Assembly: GCA_028554755.1 (NCBI GenBank)
Contig: JAPTOF010000016.1
Span: 9,151,001 to 9,215,000 of the forward strand
Direction: 5' to 3'
Source: Cordia subcordata
Taxonomy: Eukaryota > Streptophyta > Magnoliopsida > Boraginales > Cordiaceae
DNA: 64,000 nt
In this document: positions 55,569 to 64,000 of the stretch, one piece after another
Layout: the number at the start of each line of letters is the position of its first letter
Numbering within the stretch: position 1 is the stretch's first letter
Translations under genes and position numbers: made by a program
Notes under the pieces: generated by a model
Told to the model about the DNA's origin: nothing
What the model saw: only the letters and a program-made list of their open reading frames with translations
The model's database searches: none

Positions 55569-57639
55569 CACCGAGTCAATTATTCGATTGCCTCTAATAT
55601 TTCCTACCATTGTGAAGTCACCACATTCTCAGTCAATATTAGTTCTTGATGTCGTGCTACGATTTCATTTTCAACTTCTTAACAATTATCGGTCACTACT
55701 CATAAGACAATAAGAATGTGATTCTTCTGAGCAAAAGGCGCAAGGCCAAGTAGTTGACTTTCTAAGTTTATGTGTAGGAACCTCTCCCATTTACTACTTT
55801 TAACTCATAAATATGTGCGGTAAATATCTGAAACATCTGATTCTTAAATTGTTTTTTGTTTTGTTTTGGCCCAAGCGTTAAAATTGAGTTTGTCCCTTAT
55901 GTCCATGACATACCCCACGCACTTGAGCTTAATATTTAAAAACTTCATCAATACAATTCTCAACTCATTCAATATTACTCGTATATTTGCTTTTGGTCTA
56001 ATGAAAGAAGGCATTGTGAGAATGTTTATGGATCCGTGGAAGAGAGTAGGGATCAAATAATCTAAAATCACATTTTAGGGTGGTTTGAGTACTCGAATGC
56101 CTAGTCCATCACCTCAGGGCTAAGGTGCTCCCCTTAACCAAAATACAATTGGAGAAGCGAAAGACAACTTGCAACTTCTTTACAGCGTAGGGAAGTGAAA
56201 GAGCAACCCAAACTGACTTGTTTGATAGTTATAGAAGCGATAGACCAACAATACAAAGGTGTTAGTATAGAGAAATTGATACAGTAATCAAATTCCTTTA
56301 TGAATTGAACAATGCAATTGACATTCTTGAAGGTCCTTTCAATTTGCAAAAATTTATGGTCAAGATTTTGCCTGTGAAATATTTATAAGCTCATGGGCAT
56401 ATCTATGAAGATATTTTCGCATATCCCCCCATGAAAGTTGCTGAGTCTAGTTCATAGAGAAAATGTCATAATGTTCAAAAACAGTTAGTTTTTAAGCACA
56501 CCAATTTGCACGTTGACGTGCAAGTCAATCGGCGCCCTTTTCAAGCACAAGAAAATTTCACTAGGATCATTGCTCAATTTCTTCTTGTAAGTGAGTGCTT
56601 CTGGAAGGGGCAGGAGTTATCGATTTACTGTGTAATCCTATCTTGGAAAGATATAAATAAAGTAACTTTCGGAACACTTTATTTAGATCTTGTATTGCTT
56701 CCCCCTTGAGCATAGGTCAATTCCTAACACGTTCATCTTTGCAATCCGGTATGTTTCTTTCATTTGAGATTGCATTTCAATCATGCTCAATTTTTTTCTG
56801 TTTAGGAAACTTTTTCAGTTTCTCCCCCATTCCATAAATCAAAAAACAACTTGAAGAGATATTGCATCAAGGCAAAGTAGTTTCAAAAAGATAGAACAAT
56901 CTGACTCGTTACTGCAAAAGCATACAGTACTAAGATATATCCGACAAAATCTTTCCTTACTAATACACCATGGGATCACTAACTTCAAACACATAAATTA
57001 GCACATTTGTCCTTCAACTTTCGATTTAAAGAAAATCCGACAACGCGAACATTTGGAGAAGCGGATTTACTGAAAACCATGATAATTCTATCTTTTCTTC
57101 ATTCATTTTCAACATTGTTACCAACAAAGAATAAAAATATATAAATATGATGGAGTGATCGCAAACAAATACATGCGTCACTTTCTCTAATGCCTTTAAT
57201 TTTTCTTTCAATTTTCTTTTAGAAAGAATGCGTGAAAGAGAAATTTTGACCAATGCCTATCCATGTACCATTAAGAGGACTAACAATAATCAAATTACAT
57301 TCTCTTTCAGATGTGATTATAATTGTGAACCAAATTATTTAAAGCATCAAGTTTGAATAAGTTGGGATAATATTGCATCAAGAGTCATGACGAAGTGGGT
57401 AAATGTAAGGATCAGCTGTTTGTACTTCGGTTGATGCCTTTTGTCTGTAACATCTCATTCAAATTTACTTAAATTCATCTAATATAGCTATCATCCTATT
57501 TTCTTTATATGTTACGACAAGCACACTAGTTTTTTCTGGAATTCTTTCACATGACAAAGTCATTTAAGTTCACAAGTTCGTTGATCACATGTAGGAAAGG
57601 CAAGAACCAAGTAGTATTATTTATTAAAGATTTCACTCC

Positions 57640-58136
57640 AAGTTACCCCTCGATGATTAGTTGCTAGACCTTGTATTCTTATCGCAAAAGTTAGTTTGCG
57701 TAATTACTCATATTTGTAGGGAAGGTAATCAACCTGCTGATTATTTGGCTCATATGGGTTTGCGTGCTACCAGCGTCACTTTTGTGGAAAACTTGATAGC
57801 TTACGGCACCCCCAAATGTTTAGTTCGGTGTGACCAAATAGGTATTCCTGACATGCATAGTTAGTTAGGTTAACTTTAGGGTTTTTTGTAAAGGTAGTAG
57901 TACGACCTTATTTATGTTTTTTCTATCTATTGTAAGGGTAGTATTGCGACCTTATTTATGGTTTTTTGCATTTGCATCTTGCATCTTTTGCATTTTTGTA
58001 TGAATGTTGCCTTATCAACCTTTCACACTTAGGAGTAAACTCCTAAGTAGGCCTTGTCCCACCTCTACTTTGTATTTATCCTTTTTTTGCTATTGATAAG
58101 ATTCTGGGCGTGTCGCCTTCCTTTTACCCAAAAAAA
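57640..58136 (+). mobile_element. LINE-like RNase H tail, unit 11
   Basis: The motif is intact, with several substitutions around it (LSQKLVCVITH, LRATSVTF) that belong to the diverged block of this unit. The frame ends at 57864. Poly(A) ends at 58136. Confidence 0.48.
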
Positions 58137-58668
58137 TCAATTTGTAATGAAGAAAAAATTGCAGTTGCATTCAAAGACTTCCACATCTATTTCATATCAT
58201 CTGTAACAAAAAAATGAGGACAAAAACAAGCATATACGTTAATTTATCATTGCTTGCACCAAATATTGGACCAAACTTAAAAACCATGCTCATTTATAGC
58301 AGCTAAGTGCCTAAAATTAGATTAGTCATAGTGGCTTCCTCTTTGTGGGCCAACATTTTTTATTTCCAGCAACACATTGATCCTAATCTAGCATGAACAG
58401 ATGTATGACCAACTGTACTACAAAACTCACAATTAATGTAGGTGCATAGTAGATGTTGCTTTTAATTTTTGCAAGCCAGATATTTTGTTAACCCATTGGC
58501 CCACCAAGAAAACTAAAAAAAATAAGTCATCACCATTTAACAAATCATGATTAAAAAGGAATGTGTAGTATTTTTCAGGAACAATGAGTTGTAACAAACA
58601 AAGCTAATTGTCAAAATTATGATAAAAGCAACGTAAAAGAATTACAGAGTAATGGCAAAACTATTGTA

Positions 58669-60369
58669 TTTCAACCTTATTTTTGTGCACCTTCCTTCTT
58701 TGCTAATCGGTTTGCTCCACACACTTCTCGCCCTATAAGTTTTTCTGAAAGTTTTAATATATCATTGCAAAGTCATGAAAAACTAGTGAGGAATGTGTAA
58801 TTAGCGTTGCTAGATTATCGTAAATCCTTTTACCAATTTCTTGCCCCATAGCTACGAAGGTAATCTTTTGAAGATATTCAATATTACAAAGGTGGTTTCC
58901 TGAAGGGCAATAGAGCTATGCACGCAGGAGAGTTCAATGAGCTAGTAATTGCTTAGGGGACCCACAAGGCACGAGCAATGCCACATTGAAGGGTTTCGAA
59001 GGCAAGAGAATCAGAAAGAGTTGCATTCAGGTATCACTAATTAATGTAATTTGTGTTGAACAAATCATGTAATAATTTTGAAAATGAAGAAGAAGAATCA
59101 AAGTAAGAGAGTGATAGTGTACACAAAAATTGGGACGATACTATAATGTCTTGTAAGTTTATTGATACCATGAAATAAAAGAGAAAATCTTTTGTTACAT
59201 ATCTTCCATTGTCTCACAAGATGTGTGTATCGAGACAATTTTGACAAACAACTAGGAGATTGGTTTCTAGAACAACTAATTTAAAATTAAAAAACGAAGA
59301 ACGTGATCTACGCCAAATCAGAGCACACTTAGCCCTACGAGCTTAAGATGATTGAGCAGAGTCGGCACACACGACAGGATTTTGTTTTCCGACAAACGTT
59401 GGTTTAACATTAGCACACTTTGTCGTAATGGGGCCTTCCTTTCCATTGTATGTCAGATCAATGTCACCAATCTCCACGTTTTCGCATGGTACACTCGAGC
59501 TACATAAAAGCGTTACTGCAGTCGGAGTTGACGAAGTGCCTTTGAAGTTTTTGAAGCTCAATTTTGAGAGCTTAACTTGAGATGGAAGCTGGAAGCAAGG
59601 AAATTAATCTTAGAAAAAGTGAAATTGGCATACTGGAAAATAAGAAATTATGTAACTATATTGTTCGGATAATTCATTACGAAAGTACTTGTTTGTTGCA
59701 CTTGTTGTATGGGCAATACTCCTGGTCAACAACAATAGGATTAGCTACGTCTTGGACAATGATATCCTCAAAATAGATATTAGTACCAACGCCAGGATGT
59801 GAAGCTGGCCATGTTTTTATTCGTGCACCGTTATCTGTGTTGACAAAGGTGCAATTTTTAACAAAGACTCCATCAACAGGTTCTTCTCCTGGTGTCCTAC
59901 CTAAACTACCAATGCTAATTCTATGCCCAGGTCCGCATGTCACTTTGGTAATAAAAAGTTGTTGAGTACCGTCGCCTATTGAGATACAGTCATCTCCAGT
60001 CTTTATTGTTGCGTCTGTGATATTGATGCTAGACGATTTTGCTACGTGCATGCCATCGGTGTTGATACTATCTCCGGGTGCAGTGATCGTAAATCGTATG
60101 AAAGTTACGTTTTTGTATCCAATTACATTACTGTGAAAATTTTTGCTGTCAAGGGAAGTTACGTCTTGTATGATCGAGATTGTGAGGAAGTTAAAGCTCA
60201 GATTCGGTTTTAGCCAAAGTGATATGTAAAATATCAGTCGTTGTTACGTAGACAATACATGTGTAACTATGTAAAAGTTCCACCTCCTGAGAGTGTAAAC
60301 TGGTGAATGTAATTAATGGTGACCCATTCACCTTCTGATTTTAATTGGCTAGGATCTAAAGGAGCTCTC
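58669..60369. repeat. Array unit 12, truncated by a retrotransposon
   Basis: Matches the other units from 58669 to the GGAGCTCTC at 60361-60369 and then stops abruptly at the TG that begins an LTR. The first ~160 bp are diverged, 58831-59280 is close to the array consensus, and the gene part carries real point changes and a 106-bp deletion. Confidence 0.93.
59343..60369 (-). pseudogene. Exopolygalacturonase (GH28), copy 12: truncated pseudogene
   Basis: Exons 4 (59588-59343) and 3 (60204-59689) have full consensus length and are open, with a clean ...VCADSAQSS end. The gene is nevertheless dead: a 106-bp deletion (junction near 60273) removes the intron 2 donor and the 3' end of exon 2, the intron 2 acceptor reads CCG instead of CAG (60207-60205), the GHG motif reads GHR (Gly lost by a C-to-T change on the plus strand near 59922), and the 5' part of exon 2, exon 1 and the promoter are cut off by an LTR retrotransposon at 60370. 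Unlike the other copies, its differences are mostly single transitions, so they look like genuine mutations. Confidence 0.88.
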
Positions 60370-61733
60370 TGATAAGTTCTAAATAAGTGTTTAATTTATA
60401 TATTAGATGCACTTGATTTTGGAATAGAATACTTCTTAATCGACGTTTTTAATGTAATTTTGCATAATTGTGCTTAGGAAAAGGAGCTAGATGCATTACA
60501 TATGGATATAGAAGCTTTTTGGACGTGTTTATAGCGGTTAAAGTTGATATCGTCACGTGAAAAAATGTCATTTAATTACTACGCGGGTTTGACTGGGTTG
60601 ACCAAGATGAAAGATATTTTTTCTGGGCTTTTGGAAGAAATTATATTAAACATTAGCAGACTTTTTATTTTGTTGGAACTTGTATTTCAGGCTTTTACCA
60701 TTTTATTCTTTTTGGGCCAGGTTTCCTTATCCAACAAGAAAAATAAGTTAGGGTTTTTCTTATATAAATGCCTCTTATTTGCACTTTGAGGGAGAGATAG
60801 CTTTTAGTAGGCAACAGTAAATTTTCCCTTTATTCTTTGGGTGAAATTCATGGACAAGCTATTCTAATTTTCTTTTCTAGCCGATGATTAATCAAGATTT
60901 CGGTTCATCAATTCCGTGAGATCTAATTGTTTTATCCCTTTCCTGTTATTCTGATATTTTCGTATTTACTATTTCAAGAATTAATATTGTTCTGTGATTG
61001 TTTAATTTTGTGCATGGTTATTCAATTGCATGACAATAGGTAGCCAATTAGATTAATTTAATTAATCTAAAAATAGTGGTAACCAAGTTTCCTGTGTAAT
61101 TACGCAATCTAAATGAGCAATTACCACAAGAGTGTTGACTTTTAGAATCAGGTCTTTCTAGATTTTTATTATTGCCTTTAGATAGATCTTGCGGGCATCT
61201 TCGGGGATTAGAACATCTAATAGGTAAGGCGATAACGGAAAAAATCATGGGGAATTTAAATCGTTATCAAATTTGTAAGGAAAGATGAGGGTATTAGGCC
61301 AAGCCAATAACCATAATTGATTTATCGAAATAGTTGAAAGCATTTTTGCATCTAGGATCAGATTTGTTGATCGAAATTGCGATTGTTCCTCAGGCTAGAT
61401 TTAATTCTCGTTGAATTCCTGTTTTTCCAACATTGTGTTAATTTAGAATTGCGTATTTTAGTCATTTTTATTTTTATTTACATTTTTATTTTTCTGCCCA
61501 GTTGCGTGCCCACGCAGCGCGACCAATGGCTGGACAGTTTTGCTTATTTTACTTATTTTTGCATTTAGACCCTCTGTTTTGATTGTGACTCGCTTGATTA
61601 ATCTACTTGACATAATTAGCATATTCTAAATTCTCCAATCGCTGTGGACTCGACCCTTTTCTCATCACGTACACAAATTAAAGTTGCCAGGTAAGAGATA
61701 GGAATTTATTTTTGGTGGTTTCGACGCCCATCA
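60370..61733 (+). repeat. 5' LTR of the Athila-like element (1364 bp)
   Basis: It begins with TG at 60370, exactly where PG-array homology stops, and ends with CA at 61732-61733, five bases before the primer-binding site. The length is normal for Athila LTRs. It contains a TATA box at 60761-60768 after GGGTTTTTC. The 3' LTR is not in the window, so both ends are inferred from the junction and the primer-binding site rather than from an LTR pair. Confidence 0.8.
60761..60768 (+). promoter_or_regulatory. TATA box of the LTR promoter
   Basis: TATATAAA, preceded by TTAGGGTTTTTC, about 390 bp into the LTR. Transcription would start about 30 bp downstream, near 60795, and mark the start of R. Confidence 0.55.
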
Positions 61734-61738
61734 AATTT

Positions 61739-61756
61739 TGGCGCCGTTGTTGAGGA
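61739..61756 (+). promoter_or_regulatory. Primer-binding site for tRNA-Asp
   Basis: TGGCGCCGTTG is complementary to the 3' end of plant tRNA-Asp including CCA. The next seven bases match with three transitions (two C-to-T, one G-to-A). It is separated from the LTR end by AATTT. Confidence 0.8.
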
Positions 61757-61781
61757 TTAGTGCTGAAATTATTTGCTTTTT

Positions 61782-63318
61782 ATGACAAAGTCAGATCATA
61801 CAGGTGAGTTGCATTTTGATCCAAGATTGAAAAGAATGCAAAGAGCTTGAAAAAAGAAGCAAAGTTGCGGAAATAACTTATGAAAGAATCTGAAACATCA
61901 CAAGCTTTGTCCGAATCATCTAGTGAGTCCGAAAAAGAAGAGGAGATGGCCGAAAATAATAGAACTTTACATGAATTAGCCGCTATCCCTTTGAATCAAT
62001 CACCTCTTTGCATCACTTATCGGGAGCTTAATGTCAATTTCGAGCTAAAATCGGGATTAATTCGTCTTTTACCCACTTTTCATGGGTTGGAGAATGAAGA
62101 TCCACATAAACATCTCAAGGAGTTTTATATAGTTTGTTCAACTATGAGACCCAATGGTGTAACAGAAGACCAAATTAAATTAAGAGCTTTTCCTTTTTCC
62201 TTGGCGGATGCGGCAAAAGAGTAGTTATTCTATCTTCCATCCGGTTCCATCACTACTTGGGGAGATATGGCTAGAGCTTTCCTTAACAAATTTTTTCCAG
62301 CTTCTAGAGCTGCGGTAATTAGGAGAGAAATTTGTGCCATCAAGCAAGGGGATTCGGAGTTGTTTTATGATTATTGGGAGAGATTTAAGAGACTTTATGC
62401 AAGTTGCCCCCAACATGGGATTTCTGAACAATCTCTTATCCAATATTTTTATGAAGGATTGCTTCCAATTGAGAGAAGAATGATGGATGCTGCAAGTGGA
62501 GGTGCCATTGTTGACAAAACACCTCGAGAGGCTAGAAATTTGATTTCTATAATGGCTGCAAATTCACAACAATTTGGAAATAGATATGAGCATTCAAGAA
62601 GAGTTAATGAGGTAAATGTTTCTTCATTTGATTCAAAGTTAACTCAACTAACTTCTCTTGTTCTAAGTTTGGTTGCAGGTGGTAGTGTTCCAATTCAAAA
62701 AATTTGTGAAATTTGTGCCATGGTGGGACACCCAATTGATATGTGTCCTACGCTCCAAGAAGAGGATCGACAACATGTTAATGCCATTGGAGGGTTTTCC
62801 GGTGCATCACAACAAAGATATGATTCTTTTTTGAATACATACAACCCAGGTTGGAAGGATCACCAAAACTTGAGTTATGGAGCAAGGCCTCAAAATTTTA
62901 ATTCGTCAAATTCACAATATTTCTAGCCACGACCAGCCCCACCACCACAATCCACACCTTCAAGTTCAGGTATTTCTCTTGAGGATATTGTGAAATCTCT
63001 TGCTCTCAATACTCAACAATTTCAACAAGAAACGAGGGCAAGTATAAACAATTTGGAGACACAAATGAGCCAATTAGCAACTTCCATAGGCAGGTTGAAG
63101 TCCTGTGATAAATTACCTTCTCAAATGGTTACTAATCCAAAGGAAAGTGCATGCGTAATCACTCTATGAAGTGAAAAAGAGCTGCTACATAGCCACTGTC
63201 AGACTAGGCGTGGGCACGCAAAGTTGACAGCACTTAAAATAGAGAAAAAAATCAAAAAGAGGGTGCAAAGCACGATAAAAAATTACGGGACAGAGATAAA
63301 ATATAGCTTAAAAATGGT
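61782..63318 (+). pseudogene. gag: gag of the Athila-like element, with several stops
   Basis: The structural polyprotein starts at the ATG at 61782, but a 1-nt frame change near 61823 and a TAA at 61874-61876 break the N-terminus; a usable ATG follows at 61880. From there one frame runs through an acidic Ser/Glu stretch, the retrotransposon gag domain (LPTFHGLENEDPHKHLKEF and, further on, YWERFKRLYASCP), and a CCHC knuckle (C-x2-C-x4-H-x4-C, 62705-62746). It is interrupted by TAG at 62222-62224 (where relatives have Trp), TAG at 62924-62926 and TGA at 63167-63169. After the second stop the same frame continues with a Pro/Gln-rich and coiled-coil-like segment (SLEDIVKSLALNTQQFQQET). From 63170 to 63318 the sequence no longer resembles gag clearly and the frame changes before the protease. 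Confidence 0.85.
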
Positions 63319-64000
63319 GTGGAGCTGGTGGTTAAACCTCCTTTTCCTGAGAGATTCACAAAGTCCAAAAAGGAGAAGGAAGATAAGGAGATTTTTGAGC
63401 TTTTTTGCAAGGTAGAGGTAAATATTCCCTTACTTGATGCAATTAGGCAAGTACCTCAAATTGCAAAGTTTCTAAAAGAATTGTGCACTAACAAAAAGAA
63501 GCTCATTGGGAATGAAAAGATAAGTGTGCGGGAGAATGTCTCCACCGTGCTTAAAAAGAAGGATTTGCCTTCGAAATGCAAGGACCAAGGTATGTTTGCT
63601 ATTTCTTGTCAAATAGGTTTTTTAGGTATTAAGAAATCTATGTGTGATTTAGGAGCATCCATTAATGTCATGCCTAAGTCCATTTATTCTGCTTTGAATG
63701 TGGGACCCTGGAAAGTAGGACCTTTGAAAGAAACAAGAGTTGTTATTTAATTAGCTTATAGGTCTTTGGTTTATCCTAAAGGTGTCCTAGAAGATGTTTT
63801 AGTGCGAGAAGATGATTTGGTCTTTCCTGCTGATTTTTATGTGCTTGATATGGAGGAAGATTCATCTTCTAAGTCTTGTGAAATTTTGCTAGGTAGACCA
63901 TTCCTTAGTACAGCTAAAACTAAAATTGATTTGCACAAAGGTATTCTCACTATGGAGTTTAATGGAGATACTGTTAAATTTGATGTTTATAATGACATGA
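63319..64000 (+). pseudogene. Protease region of the Athila-like element, partial and interrupted
   Basis: It opens with a segment typical of the gag-protease linker in this family (KEIFELFCKVEVNIPLLDAI), followed by the aspartic protease core with active-site D-L-G-A at 63646-63657 and SINVMP. A TAA at 63748-63750 interrupts it, probably from CAA. The same frame then continues with YPKGVLEDVLV, FPADFYVLDM and the conserved LLGRPF to the window edge. Its frame differs from gag. The rest of pol is outside the window. Confidence 0.82.

Larger units (their letters stand above)
53319..58668. repeat. Array unit 11
   Basis: PG gene 53994-55485, LINE-like tail 57640-58136. The left two thirds are nearly identical to unit 10. 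From about 56800 to the unit end, single-base substitutions become much denser. Confidence 0.95.
1..60369. repeat. Tandem array of ~5.33 kb units, each with one exopolygalacturonase gene
   Basis: The block beginning TTTCAACCTCATTTTCGTGC recurs at 1, 5326, 10644, 15963, 21290, 26623, 31960, 37301, 42639, 47980 and 53319, and in a diverged form at 58669. The periods are 5325, 5318, 5319, 5327, 5333, 5337, 5341, 5338, 5341, 5339 and 5350 bp. All copies are in the same orientation and near-identical over gene and spacer. The window starts inside a unit, so the left edge of the array is not seen. The right edge is the insertion point of an LTR retrotransposon. The unit phase used here is arbitrary. 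Confidence 0.97.
60370..64000 (+). mobile_element. Athila-like Ty3 LTR retrotransposon, 5' part, inserted in PG copy 12
   Basis: Order seen: 5' LTR, tRNA-Asp primer-binding site, gag, protease, then the window ends. The gag sequence (matrix/capsid region, CCHC knuckle) and the protease with D-L-G-A followed by SINVMP are those of the Athila/Tat branch of plant Ty3 elements; the tRNA-Asp primer favours Athila. It lies in exon 2 of PG copy 12, with array sequence GGAGCTCTC ending at 60369 directly against the LTR TG. The expected 5-bp target duplication is CTCTC (60365-60369), to be found again after the 3' LTR. Reverse transcriptase, RNase H, integrase and the 3' LTR would be outside the window. 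Confidence 0.85.

Noticed and set aside
1..60369. CRISPR array, rDNA array or satellite DNA as explanation for the periodicity
   Set aside because: The unit is 5.3 kb with a protein-coding gene and spacer. There are no short direct repeats with spacers, no rRNA or tRNA sequence, and the unit is far longer than usual satellites.
60544..60789. 81-codon open frame in the LTR
   Set aside because: It overlaps the LTR promoter region and TATA box and has no similarity I recognise. It is probably chance.
61048..61568. Other short frames in the LTR (minus 61248-61048, plus 61377-61568)
   Set aside because: They are low-complexity or AT-rich without domain features and lie inside the inferred LTR.

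Overview
This is a window of nuclear DNA from a flowering plant, probably a eudicot. The evidence is spliced GT-AG genes of a plant cell-wall enzyme family, an Athila-like Ty3 LTR retrotransposon primed by tRNA-Asp, a LINE-like relic, and AT-rich non-coding spacer. The species cannot be named from the sequence alone.

Positions 1-60369 are a head-to-tail tandem array. A unit of about 5.33 kb (period 5318-5350) is repeated eleven times in full, and a twelfth copy is cut off. Each unit carries, in the same order: (i) a four-exon, minus-strand gene for a GH28 exopolygalacturonase of the pollen exo-PG type, with a consensus of 401 codons, a signal peptide and the four GH28 motifs NTD, GDD, GHG and RIK; (ii) its TATA box, about 75 bp upstream of the ATG; (iii) about 1.8 kb of AT-rich spacer with no recognisable gene; (iv) on the plus strand, a 5'-truncated LINE-like 3' end with an RNase H-type tail and a short poly(A); (v) more unassigned spacer. 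The window opens inside the array, so the array probably extends to the left.

No copy reads as a fully open gene. Exon 1 is always 132 nt, but exons 2-4 carry many small length changes. Copy 11 is closest to intact: exons 1-3 have full consensus length and only exon 4 is disturbed. Most of the length changes sit on CAG/CTG/CCAGG/CCTGG or CG sites. This looks more like cytosine-methylation-dependent basecalling error in a heavily CHG-methylated array than like ordinary mutation. A second class, local clusters of changes towards A or T, also looks technical. Behind this noise, a few clean markers change stepwise from left to right, so the copies are distinct and locally homogenised.

At 60370 the array is interrupted inside exon 2 of copy 12 by an Athila-like element in plus orientation: 5' LTR 60370-61733, tRNA-Asp primer-binding site from 61739, then gag and protease regions running to the window end. 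The premature stops in gag and protease look like C-to-T or G-to-A changes, as expected for an old methylated element. The missing 5' half of copy 12, and perhaps more array, should lie beyond the 3' LTR outside this window.
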